Assembly (NCBI GenBank): GCA_963921825.1
Contig: OY997590.1
Span: 39,511,039 to 39,575,038, forward strand
Source of the DNA: Erodium maritimum
Taxonomy: Eukaryota; Streptophyta; Magnoliopsida; Geraniales; Geraniaceae
Length of the DNA stretch: 64,000 nt
Direction of reading: 5' to 3'
Positions 33,421 through 44,317 of this stretch are shown piece after piece. Under the pieces are notes generated by a model. It was not told the origin of the DNA. It was given only the letters and a program-made list of their open reading frames with translations, and ran no database searches. Positions within the stretch are counted from its first letter, which is position 1. Each line of letters begins with the position of its first letter. A program made the position numbers and the translations under genes.

Positions 33421-35902
33421 GGGAAACGTGGATATTCTCATGCTGCGGCGACAGTGCAAGTCGGTATGCAACTGCTCCCCCCTACTCAAGACCTCGAAAG
33501 GCTCGATACACCGCGGGGCTAACCCGCCTCCGCCGCGGTTGAAACGCACCAGTCCACCTTTCGGACTCACCTCCAGGGATACATGATCACCGACTGCTGA
33601 CTCGAGAGGTCGGCGCCGTCTGTCAGCATAGCTCCTGCTGACTCTGCGCGGTCTTCAACCGCTCACACTTCGTCACGACCGGCTCAGCGGTCTCTCGGAC
33701 CAGTTCTAGACCCAGTGAACTCTTATTCCTCACTTCTGCCCAGCACATGGGCGACCGACACGGCCTACCATACAACGCTCCGAACGGTGCCATCATGATA
33801 CTGGCCTGAAAGTTGTTATTGTAGGCGAACTCGGCTAACCGCTCATGAAATCTATCATGACGTGCCCCCATTTCCACTGTGCAACAGGTAGTGGCTGCAA
33901 TAACCCAGCGGGACGCTAATGTTCGGTTCGCACCTGCTGACAAGTGAGGCACCGCGATACTAACTCCGCAACCGCTCTCCGCATCCCGCTCCACTAGACA
34001 TGCCGCTTAATGTCGCGCTCCTCTTAGTGCTACCCACGTGCACTGTCAGACGCGAATAGTGCGACTCTCGCAGCTCGTCGCCTCAACCGTTACGTGGTAT
34101 GAACAAACCTCCACGATACCGTAACTCCCAATTAGTACGACGATCCCAGCCCTCGGCGTCAGCACCGCTGGCAACTCTTTCCCGGATCTTTGTTGTCTCG
34201 CTATCCACCGACTGTGCCTCTATTCCCCGGCCAAGCAGGGTGGCTGAGCCATCAAGAAGCACATGGCCACGCCGCCGGGAACCTCTTCTAGCTCCAACCC
34301 GAACGTGCCCAGCTCTCCCATCATGTCCCACTCCCGGACTGAGATGCTAGCAGGACAATGCATCGGCTTCCTACTCAGGGCATCGGCAATCACATTCGCC
34401 TCACCCGGATGGTAGAGTAGCTCGAAGTCGTACTCCTCAAGTAGTTCCATCCATCGCCGCTGGCGCATGTTCATGTTTCGTTGGGAAAAGATGCACTTAA
34501 GGCTCTTATGATCCGAGAACACCTGAAATCGCTCGCCATACAGATAATACCTCCAGCCTTTCAGCGCGAACACTACTGCTGCTAATTCCAGGTCATGGGT
34601 AGGATAGTTGCGCTCGTGCGTCTTCCACCGCCTGGAGCCATAAGCAACAACCCTTCACAACTGCATCAGTAGACAGCCCAGTCCTTCCACGGACGCGTCA
34701 CAATAGGCCTCATACCCGACCCTGCGCTCTGGCACTATCAACACTGGAGCGGTAGTCAGACGAGCCTTCAGCTCCGTGAGCGCACGTTCACAATCCTCTG
34801 TCCACACAAACCCGACTCCCTTGCGTGTCAAAAGAGTCATAGGCGCGGCTAGACGCGCAAAGTCCTGGACCAACCGTCGATAATATCCTGCCAGCCCCAA
34901 GAAGCTGCGGATCTCGAAGACGCTCGTGGGCCGCGCCCACTTTGAAACCGCATCGATCTTCGCCGAATCGACCAGTATACCGTCACGGGATACAACGTGA
35001 CCGAGGAATCTCACCTCAGCGAGCCAAAACTCGCACTTCTCCAGGTTGGCGTATAACTGATGTGTGCGCAACAGGGTTAGAACACCCCTCAGATGTTCCT
35101 CATGCGCCGCCTCGTTCTGCGAGTAGATCAAGATATCGTCCACAAACATCACCACAAATTGATCTAAGAACGGCCGGAATATAATGTTTATCAGATCCAT
35201 GAACGATGTAGGTGCGTTCGTCAGTCCAAAAGGCATCACCAAGAACTCGTAATGCACATAGCGTGTCCGGAATGCAGTCTTTGCGACGTCCCCCTCTTGG
35301 ACTCGCAACTGGTAATATCTGGATCGCAGATCGATCTTCGAGAAGCATGTCGACCCTCTCAACTGGTTGAACAAGTCGTCAATCCTCGGCATCGGGTATC
35401 GGTTCTTCACCGTAACCCGGTTCAGCTTCCGGTAGTCGATGCACATCCGAAGCTCTCCACTCTTCTTCTTCACGAAGAGTGTTGGCTCTCCCCATGGCGA
35501 TGTGCTCGGCCGGATAAACCCCTTCTCCCGAAGTTCCTCGAGCTGACGCTTCAACTCGGTCAACTCGGCTGGCGCGAACCTATAAGGCGCCATCGATATC
35601 TCTGCCGTTCCCGGCACCAGGTCAATCTCGAACTCCACCTCACGAACTGGTGGCAACCCGCTCAACTCCTCAGGGACGACCTCGGGGAACTCGCACGTCA
35701 CTCGCGGTAACTCTCGGCTCTGCACGGCCGATACTTCCTCCACTGCGGACAAAGCCGACAGGAGAACTCCGCTCCTACTGCCCAGAATACACAAAACTTT
35801 CGTGTTCCGTGTTGACACCGTCACTCGTCGTTTGTGACAGTCGATAATGGCTTGGTACTTCGCCCGCCAATCCATTCTTAGGATCACGTCAAAGGCTGTC
35901 AT
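33421..35902 (-). pseudogene. pol: Del-type pol fossil: RT, RNase H, integrase
   Basis: Reading leftward: [20 protein letters not shown] after the protease, reverse transcriptase from about 35640 with [53 protein letters not shown] and the catalytic FVDD near 35130, RNase H near 34730 and 34570 ([24 protein letters not shown]), then integrase remnants with RFHERLAEFAYNN and ALYGRPCRSP near 33800. The region is broken in several places and the integrase core is poorly preserved. Confidence 0.88.
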
Positions 35903-36092
35903 TTCGTAAGTATCCTTCCCACGGATACACGCACAGGCTTAGTTGCTGCCGAACCTTACGGATCCTCGCGGTCTCTCTAAGACCTCGCTCCACTACCGTT
36001 GCCGTGCCCACCACTCCGAACATACCCGAATCCTCGGGGTGAGGACTCGATCCAGCATCAGGACTCTTGAGCCCTCTCTCGAACCTCCTGTA

Positions 36093-36377
36093 TCAGTTCG
36101 CTTCTCTAACTCCGCAGGCACGACAAACCCTAGTCCACACCACATCACCCCCAACCGGCGTGTCCAGACGCAGGGGTGGACTCAACGGCTCTAAACTCAT
36201 CCCCAACATCTCAGCACCACTCGACGAAGCAAACAAGTGTGACACCCCGGTATCCAATAAAACTGATGCCCAAATCAGAGACCGAACAACCTCTCCATTA
36301 GTCATTCCGGTAAAGTCTAGCGCAATCCTCACACGGTTCTCTATGCATTTAGTTATAACGTTCCGCAACCCAACCAA
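36093..36377 (-). pseudogene. Del-type aspartic protease fossil
   Basis: Minus-strand text VLLDTGVSHLFASSSGAEML then PLRLDTPVGGDVVWTRVC fits the retroviral-type protease that precedes reverse transcriptase, with the catalytic DTG. Confidence 0.75.
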
Positions 36378-37601
36378 TACTCGCTACTCGTCCCCAATCT
36401 AACCAGGGCAAACCACTACCTCAAAACCTGATACCAAAACGTCACACTGCTCAAGCCATTAATACCTCAAATACTCTCTCACGTAAGGGAAACCTCGAAA
36501 CGGTGATTATGTTCTCAATTCAGCAAATCACTACTGCTCACAACCTCAATACCCCAATTACCCGATCACGTAGGGAAACCTCAAAACGGGGATCACGTTC
36601 TCAACTAAGCAAATCACTATTGCTCACAATATCAATACCCCAATTACCCGATCACATAAGGGAAACCTCAAATAACCCACTCACGTGAAGGAAACCTCAA
36701 ACCACTCGTTCACGCGAGGGAAACCTCGAATAACCAACTCACGTGAAGGAAACCTCAAACCACCTGTTCACGCGAGGGAAACCTAGTTCGTATGGCGCCG
36801 CAGCGCATCAACCTTAACCCCTCTCCGTGGTGAGACTCTCACACCGAGGCACTGTATCACTACCGTAGGTTATTGATGAGTCTCGAACCCAAGACCTCAC
36901 CCTTTAACACCGAACTTACGACCTCTACAACCAACACAATCGTGAACACAGCCACGCAAAACCAACACTCAAACTGCACAATCAAGACGGTGGAACAAGA
37001 CAGGAATCACGGACCCTAAAAATAACCTTAAGCGACACACACGCTCGACCACCAATTTAACAAACACACGCACAACGACTCACAGAAAAATCAAGTCACT
37101 CAACCTCAATCACAAGACAACAAGGCCAAACAACAACAACACACGCCCACCGGGACAACCAAAGTCGAACCACGCCCACCGGGCCAACCAAACTCAAAGC
37201 ACGCCCACTGGGCCAACAAATTCAAAAACACGCCCAAAGGGCCAACCGATTTTAAAACTTTCTCATTTTCATTATAAAACCTCATTTCTTGACATCAGGT
37301 AGTTACAACCCGGTCCGGGCGTCCCCGAACTACATTGTACCCATTTGATGTTAACACCGTCACGTTCGACTACAGGAGCGCTCCTGAGTCGAGTCGCGAC
37401 AGCTTAAAAACGTTTCACGCAGCAACACACAATCAGTATGCCAGTAATAATAATACTGCACATACACACAGTCACAAACAAGACTCAAGTCACTACGGGT
37501 CTACACACGGTTTCCGACTTACGCATCCAACGCACGACGGGACTTTACTGACTCGACTCTCCCCACCTAATTGACGTACAGTCCGAGGTGTGAAACCTCG
37601 A
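36378..37601 (-). other. Del-type leader with tandem repeats, no gag recognised
   Basis: This is where gag would lie. Instead the stretch holds repeats: two copies of about 97 bp around CCAATTACCCGATCAC (36475-36665), two to three copies of about 64 bp around TCACGTGAAGGAAACCTC (36665-36785), and four copies of about 30 bp around CACGCCCACCGGGCCAACCA (37140-37245). No zinc knuckle or gag core was seen on either strand. Confidence 0.7.
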
Positions 37602-37613
37602 GCTCTGATACCA
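37602..37613 (-). promoter_or_regulatory. Primer binding site, initiator Met tRNA
   Basis: Reverse complement reads TGGTATCAGAGC, three bases inside the 5' LTR boundary at 37617. Fixes the minus orientation of the element. Confidence 0.9.
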
Positions 37614-37616
37614 AGC

Positions 37617-40605
37617 TGTCACGCCCCAAATTCAGTATAACCGAACCCGGAACGCGAACGGTAACACGATAAAACCATTTTCAAACCTTTTAAATAAATC
37701 GCTTAAAATCACCATTTAGTTAATCAAAATAATAATTTACAACTCAAAGTATGTCCCAACAAGCGGACAAAAGACAAGGCGTACGTCGCTAAACTCAAAA
37801 GAAAACCCGGACTCCCGCTCCCAGCCCTTCAAGCTTCGAGAGCTCACCTAGTCCGTCCCGCGACCAGTACCCGTAGGAAAAGCAGCTAGGGGTGAGCGTT
37901 CGCTCACCACCTCGGATACCAGACTGACTACGGCATACTAGCAGACAATGCCGGAAACACCAACAACAAACCCAACAACGGAGACTACTATCCCCAACTC
38001 AAGTAACGCGACTGAAACACAAACGGTTACTTTCCCCAACCGACTCAACACTCGGACACGTCATGTAGACCCGACACAACGATTACGACTTCCTCCAAAG
38101 ACGAGAAAGATAACCACGCAACACCCAAGATCACAAAGGATCGCACACCAAACAAGATCGCAAAGGATCGCACTCCAGCTGCTCAGTGCCCACGCAACTT
38201 TTCCCGACACACAGTTGGATCAGGCGGTCGACCTGTCTAGCCAATACCCACGCAGCTTTTCCCGACACGCAATCGGATCAGGCGGTCGACTTGTCACACT
38301 TTTCCCGACACGCAGTCGGATCAGGCGGTCGACCTGTCGCACTTTTCCCGACACTCAATCGGATCAGGCGGTCGACCTGTCGCACTTTTCCCGACACGCA
38401 ATCGGATGAGGCGGTCGACATGTCACACCCCATTCTCAGGAAACCACAATCACAAGCAAAGTTCAACAAACAGCAACAACACCGGTTTAACACTCCACAG
38501 GCACTCATGGCCACCCAAGACACCAACGGTAAAACACGGGTTCCACAACCCCACGGGCACTCATGGCCACTAAAGACATCAACAGTAACTCACGGGCTCA
38601 ACAACCCCACGGGGACTCATGGCCACCCAAGACACACCAACAGTAAAATACGGGTTTAACAACCCCACGGGCACTCATGGCCACCCAAGAAGCACCAACA
38701 GTAAAATACGGGTTTAACAACCCCACGGGCACTCATGGCCACCCAAGACACACCAACAGTAAAATACGGGTTTAACAACCCCACGGGCACTCATGGCCAC
38801 CCAAGACACACCAACAGTAACATACAGGTTTAACAACCCCACGGGCACTCACGGCCACCCAAGACACACCAACAGTAACATACAGGTTTAACAACCCCAC
38901 GGGCACTCATGGCCACCCAAGACACACCAACAGTAAAATACAGGTTCAACAACCCCACGGGCACTCATGGCCACCCAAGACACACCAACAGTAAAATACG
39001 GGTTCAACAACCCCACGGGCACTCACGGCCACCCAAGACACACATTAAACAATCAACCTCCGGGCATAACCAAATGTCTCCAGTAATTCTAATATCGATA
39101 AGTTCACTGCTCCTACGACACTAATAAGTGTCACATACAATTCTATTGTTCGATACGTTCCCGTATCATACGACACCACCCGGTGTCGCCTGCCTTTCTA
39201 TTGTTCGATAAACTTACTTAACCCACGACACCCAAGTTTCACATGCATTTCTACTGTTAACTTTCCCTAGTCAGGGCCGAGATCCAGCTACTTTTCCCTA
39301 CCTCGTAACGCTTTCCCAAAAGTCCACGCCCAAGCTCCGGCGTGCTCGAGATCACTCGCCTAACTTTCCCTTAAAGCGGTCCTCGGCACGATCTAACAAG
39401 ATCACAATTAAACACTTTTTAAGTTTACAGACAAAGCTGAATTTGGCCACCCGACTTCTGAGCAATTTAATTCGCGTTTAAAGTTTCTAAACCCGTCATT
39501 TACAACTTTTACAATTTAATTCCAAATTTCGTTATGGGTGTGGATTAACGACTTGGGGATCGTCCTAAACCACCCGAACACGAAAACCCGATACCCGAGC
39601 ATGTGGGCCCCACCCGGCCCTTAAGGGCCGTGGGTGGCTTGGGCCGTTCACCACCATGGTGGCCGGCCCTAGCTCCGGCCAGCCACCCCCCCAACTCCGG
39701 CAGCCACCATACACGGTGGCCGGAGCTCCCCCGAGCCTCCGGTCACCGGAAAACATTCATCTTTCGCTCCAAAACGTCTCTAACGAACCCCACACCTCAA
39801 CTCATCCATAGTCTACTCGTTTTAACCCAAACCCTAAACTTTAAACGTACCAAAACAAAAATCGAAAGGGTACTCACCGTAGGGAATGACGGTGGGAGCT
39901 CGATTCCTTGATCATTGAGACGATCCACCGGTTGGATAGTCGGGAAATATCAAAACTCCAACACTTTTCTCTTCTCTTTTCCCTTTTCTCCTTCTCTTTC
40001 TTCTCTCCACTTTCTCTCTCTACTACCTCTCCTTTTCTGTTAAATGGCCGAGACACACCATCCATTCTCCCTTTTGTTTTGTTCAAAAACATACAACTAA
40101 CACTTAATTACAAAACTAACACTCATCCTTTCCTTTTCTTTATTTTAAAAACCAACTACCACCACATTTATGACAAGTGGCAAAATGGGTCCCACCCCTT
40201 TTGGAAAATATCTTCTAGATATTTGTTAGTCAGATTCGCAAAATTCGGCCGTCTCGGGCCCCGAACGGACACTTTTTCCAAGAAAGTATGAAACTTCACG
40301 GGCTACAAGGAAACGGCTCAACTTAGACCGCTGTGATGATGGCTAAGCTTTTTGGATCCAAACGGACCTCGAACGGACCAAAACGTCGCTCGGTTGACTT
40401 TTCCAACAAAAAGTGAACCTTTCCCAAATTGGTCAGAAAGTTGCCTTGAGTCCCCCGGAACTCTCTTTGGTCGATATCGGGGTCAACTTAAGTCTGGTAT
40501 GACCCTAGGGGTCAAATTTAAGTTCATTTAAGTGTCTGTCCAAAAGTTTTAAATTTTCCTGTTTTTCGCCGATTTGACTGGCGTTGACCGGGAGTGGTTC
40601 TTACA
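37617..40605 (-). repeat. Del-type Gypsy 5' LTR, 2989 bp
   Basis: Starts TGTCACGCCCC (forward) and ends GGTTCTTACA against CTAGC. Its first 800 and last 170 bases match the short 3' LTR. Inside it are five copies of the 43-bp GGCGGTCGACCTGT repeat (about 38205-38420) and about nine copies of a 59-bp minisatellite (38500-39040). Confidence 0.9.
38500..39040. repeat. 59-bp minisatellite inside the LTR, about 9 copies
   Basis: Unit contains CCCCACGGGCACTCATGGCC then ACCCAAGACACACCAACAGT. Copies are nearly identical. The same unit is seen in the solo LTR at about 54800-55380 but not in the short 3' LTR of this element. Confidence 0.9.
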
Positions 40606-40610
40606 CTAGC

Positions 40611-41025
40611 ACTTCGCCATTCCAACGATCAGAAGTAACAACCGTACACAACGCTTCCTCATGGGGTGGAACAAGGAGCTCCTCGATTGGTATCGAATAT
40701 ATCATCTGAGGCAGTGACAGACTCCACCATCCAGTGGTACCCAGAAACGACATAAGTCCTAGATCCACCTTTGAACCAGATTTTCCATTAGCAGCACAAG
40801 ACTTTCTTTGAGAAACGATAACATATTTTGGTGGTCGGCTGGTATCCTGAGGCTCTTGAGGAGAAGAGCTCATCTTTTGATCTTTATTATAAATCCATAG
40901 GAGATAGGAGTCGTCGAACTCTCTCAACAACATCAAACTCCGAAGAGCACTCTAGAGAGGATTCCGACGATAGGAATGTACGCTTCTCATTGATTAATCG
41001 ACAATTATGATGACTTTGTTATTTA
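40611..41025 (-). other. Unrecognised minus-strand open frame
   Basis: A frame of 111 codons (MMLLREFDDSYLLWIYNKDQ ... VVTSDRWNGEVLV) runs up to the CTAGC duplication and so was cut by the Del-type insertion; its continuation should be 32169 leftward. No family was recognised. It could be part of the older LINE ORF1 region or a separate gene remnant; the text gives no support for either. Confidence 0.4.
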
Positions 41026-41747
41026 GGCATAGGCGAATCCAAAAGTTCTTAAAAGGTGGGGGGAACATTTTAAATTAAAAAAAATGAAGTGTACTAAACA
41101 AAAGACTAATATTTTCATGCATAATACTTTATATAACTACGGAAAAATCATAGTGGGAAATCCTAGTTGCTCTACGCTTGGGCCCTAATGGTGCTCTCAT
41201 CATCCTTCTCCACCCCCATGTTCTCTATTGCCTCTTCCATGGAAACATCTGCTCCCACCACCCTACCAGGCGTTTCCTCAACCCTCCCTCCGTGTCCGAT
41301 CATGTCATTCACAAAGACGATATGGGAAAGGAATGCATATAGGAAGACGATTATACATGTGTCGACTATAGCGCTCCCTCCTTGGACATGACGTCTTTGG
41401 TCCTCTCTGAGGTTCTTGATCCCTCCACGAGGGGTACATTTGTAGACCCTTTACCGAGACCCACGCTATCAATTACCCCACCTCCATTGACCACCCCGCC
41501 TCCATGATAGCCTCAAGAGTTTTCCACCCAAGCGGGCAACTAGGAAGCCTAGGAAGGCGTCCGCGAAGACCCCACCATGCTTAGCGAGTGTGGGTTCTGA
41601 AGAACCTACTCCGACGCGACAATTAACCCTATTGATGGAGCTAGTGCACGTGGCGCAATCCCCTCCCAGAGAACATTCCCTACCTAGTTCTCGTCCCCCA
41701 GTTTGGTAGTGACTCCAGCGATGATTCCTCTTAGACTGTAGGGCGCT

Positions 41748-41828
41748 TCCCTCCTACATTAGCTCTCCTTCCTCCTATGATATTCTCCGTCCCAGACAGC
41801 TTTACCTAGTGTCTGTGGGAGGAGGCCT
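41748..41828. repeat. Arm 1 of an 81-bp perfect inverted repeat
   Basis: Reverse complement of 42204-42284 with no difference by eye, from TCCCTCCTACATTAGC to GTGGGAGGAGGCCT. The spacer is 375 bases. Confidence 0.95.
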
Positions 41829-42203
41829 AGGAAACCGGTTCCCTCTCGGGTGTAGACCCTAGCAACAGGGCCTCAATGTCTACCAATTGTCGTGCAAACC
41901 CTATGCTCATGGCTTCCCCTACTAACGAACGCCCCAAAGGATGCACCAATGGGAATTGTGCCAAGTTCACCCCCGTCACCCCTCTGGGCATAGGTAATAA
42001 GCATCAAGGGATGACATTTCAAAAGGAAGTCGACCAATCACCAGTAGGTTGGGGCTCGATGCCGACAATCTGCATGTCGTCGTTAGTAACGACTATGTTC
42101 CCCTCGTTGGAAGATAGCAGTACTCGCGGGAGACATGCACACCATTACTGGACGAGGATGTTATAGTCCGAGTCCCGATATCGCAACTACCTCTCAGATT
42201 GGT

Positions 42204-42284
42204 AGGCCTCCTCCCACAGACACTAGGTAAAGCTGTCTGGGACGGAGAATATCATAGGAGGAAGGAGAGCTAATGTAGGAGGGA
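42204..42284. repeat. Arm 2 of an 81-bp perfect inverted repeat
   Basis: Partner of 41748-41828. On the plus strand this arm reads PQTLGKAVWDGEYHRRKES just before the DUF4283 text, so it appears to be the original position and arm 1 the inverted copy. Confidence 0.93.
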
Positions 42285-42289
42285 GATTG

Positions 42290-43280
42290 GTAGGGAGATT
42301 CCTCTCTCTTCGACCACCCACTAGAGATTTTGTGTTGTAAATTATCCATCGGAGATGGGAATCTACGATATAAGGATTGATCAGCAAAGACCTCTCTCCG
42401 GAGGTCTACGTGTTTAACTTCACGTCGAAGGTGGCGATGGACACTATACGTCGGGGTGAGCTTTGGTGCTTCCAGCACTATCCGCTTATCCTGACAGAGC
42501 TCACACTAGACGACCTTCTTGGGGTGGGATTTGATCGAATTCAACTATGGGCTCATGTATGGGGGCTTCCGCAGACAGTATCCATGGTTACCATCGGTAT
42601 TAGGGTGGGCGACAAACTTGGTGGATGTGTGACTGTTCATGCGGGAAGATAGGGATTCTACTAGAGGGGGAAAGGTTTATGTGCGGTTCTAGCACTCGAT
42701 CGACCAACCTCTGCGGAGGACGATGGTTTTAGATTTTCAGGATCTTCCACAACTTATTCGGTTCATTCTGAAGTACGAGGGCTTCCCATGTTTTGTTTTA
42801 ATTGTGGCAGGATAGGTCATGTGGTTGTTGACTATGCTCTTGAACTTTCGGGAGTCCCTAGGTACTGTATGTCTCTTTTTGCGGACTAGGCTCCGGAGAT
42901 TGGAAAAACTATCTCAAGGGAGTGGGTGACACCAACCATGAATCTGTCCCCTAAGATTCTATCGGGTTTCTCCCCGCTTTAATCAAAGACCCTTGCAATG
43001 GGGTCCACTTTCCTTCTTGCGCCACCGACCCATGTTGGCCCCCTAACCCAGTCAGGATTGGAAGGCCCTCTATGAAGATAGGGTAGGTTTTGACGACAAC
43101 TGCCGCCTTGTCTAACCCTAGGCCAGGTCGCGTACCTACTACTATCTTGGAGGGAGGATCTGCGGAGCAGCCTGGGAGTGATGATATGTCGAAGACTTCA
43201 TCTCAAAAGAGAGCAGGGGATGAGCAAGTAAAGATGGAAAAGGTGATAGTTGGGAACCATACCCGCCTAAATACATGAGG
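42290..43280 (+). pseudogene. LINE ORF1, DUF4283 and CCHC zinc knuckle
   Basis: Plus-strand text LVGRFLSLRPPTRDFV near 42288, YVFNFTSKVAMDTIRRGELW near 42407, FDRIQLWAHVWGLPQTV near 42530 and IGIRVGDKLGGCV form the DUF4283 domain, an RNA-binding fold of plant LINE and retroelement ORF1 proteins. A CCHC knuckle CFNCGRIGHVVVDYA follows near 42800 (its fourth metal ligand is not in the usual place). The rest is low-complexity tail. Stops at about 42650 and later; no full product. Confidence 0.72.
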
Positions 43281-43687
43281 TTTCTCGATTGTGTGCTACC
43301 TTGGAGGATTAAAACCCCCCCTCCCAGATCTCAATCCCTCTAGTGTCTCATGTGACCCCTTCTCGTATCAAGCGCTTTCCCAGCAATTTAATGGTTTCTC
43401 TTTGAAATCACATTGGTATTCAAGCCACAGTGATCGGGTTCAGGCTAAGACGGAGATGATTTTGCCTCTGGTTTTCTTTCTTGTTATAGTTCTAGGGTTA
43501 GTTGTTAGTTTAATTACTGTTTTAGTTCATTTTCTGATTACTCACACACAAAAACCCCGATTATGTCGCTGGCCTTTTTTAGAGATTAGTTGTTGTCTGT
43601 CCCTAAAAAGACTACTCTCCTTATTTTTCTGGTACCCGTTTCAAATATATACAATAAAATCTCTTACCCTAAAAAAAATATAACCAC

Positions 43688-44303
43688 TTTTAATACTAAA
43701 TTCAACATACTTACAAGATGGGTAAATGATATCCACGAGATATCATTTTTTTTATCCCCCTACCCTCGTGGATCCACTCATTTCTCCAGTACAGAACTAA
43801 AATTTTAATATATATCGTTTATCTTCTCCACGGCACCACCATATTTTTACATACGAAAAAAAGAGAAAAGGAGAAGCAAAGGCATGAAGTTTCCGAGGGT
43901 CCTACATTCGTAATCGTGGATGGAATTGATTTTGGCATCAACCATCTTTTTCATTCACATTTTATTCGCTAGAGGGTCGTAGTTCGGAGCGATTAAAAGG
44001 TCATAGTGGATAAAAAATCGTCACAGATTGTAATTCCCTTTTATCTAAACTCGAGTGCGTGCAGCTCGAAGCAGCTCATTGGCTTGCCAAGACAGCTTGT
44101 TCTAACCTTGCCTGGAATTGGGAAGGGGGTCACGTCCCCGAACCTCTTCAAAACATCATCATTGCCGATATTTAAACAAAATCTCATATTATCTCAAAAA
44201 AAACCAATAAATTAATTAACTGATTTGATTCCACGGCCTTGCTTTCAGGATAAAGATTAATTCATTTTTTTAGTGGAGCCCATATTCGTTATCATTTCTT
44301 CCA
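43688..44303. other. Stretch without a recognised gene
   Basis: About 600 AT-rich bases. A short hairpin GATATCCACGAGATATC lies near 43727. Otherwise nothing recognised on either strand. Confidence 0.6.
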
Positions 44304-44317
44304 TTGCCTGCGTAGCA

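Larger units (their letters stand above)
32175..40605 (-). mobile_element. Ty3/Gypsy chromovirus, Del/Tekay-like
   Basis: LTRs begin TGTCACGCCCC in forward orientation and end GGTTCTTACA; outer flanks CTAGC at 32170-32174 and 40606-40610 are a perfect 5-bp duplication. Coding runs on the minus strand. Polypurine tract (forward ATCTACCCCCCTTAA, 33135-33149) lies next to the left, that is 3', LTR; initiator-Met primer site at 37602-37613 next to the right, that is 5', LTR. Pol words FVDDILIYS and [18 protein letters not shown] and a chromodomain point to the Del/Tekay clade. Shared LTR parts differ by only a few percent by eye, but LTR lengths are very unequal (about 0.96 and 2.99 kb). Clearly broken, around ten or more breaks; no gag recognised. 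Confidence 0.92.
41141..43677 (+). mobile_element. ORF1-only LINE-like element
   Basis: A 2.5-kb retroposon: 5' part rich in proline and serine codons, a LINE ORF1 of the DUF4283 plus zinc-knuckle type, a 3' UTR, and the terminus CAATAAAATCTCTTACCCTA AAAAAAA. Candidate target duplication ATATAACTAC (41131-41140) and ATATAACCAC (43678-43687), ten bases with one mismatch in AT-rich DNA. No endonuclease or reverse transcriptase lies between ORF1 and the 3' end, so it looks like a half-LINE mobilised by others. ORF1 carries several stops. An 81-bp perfect inverted repeat sits in its 5' half. Confidence 0.62.

Noticed and set aside
33103-33522. Plus-strand open frame of 139 codons
   Set aside because: Antisense of the chromodomain region of the Del-type element.
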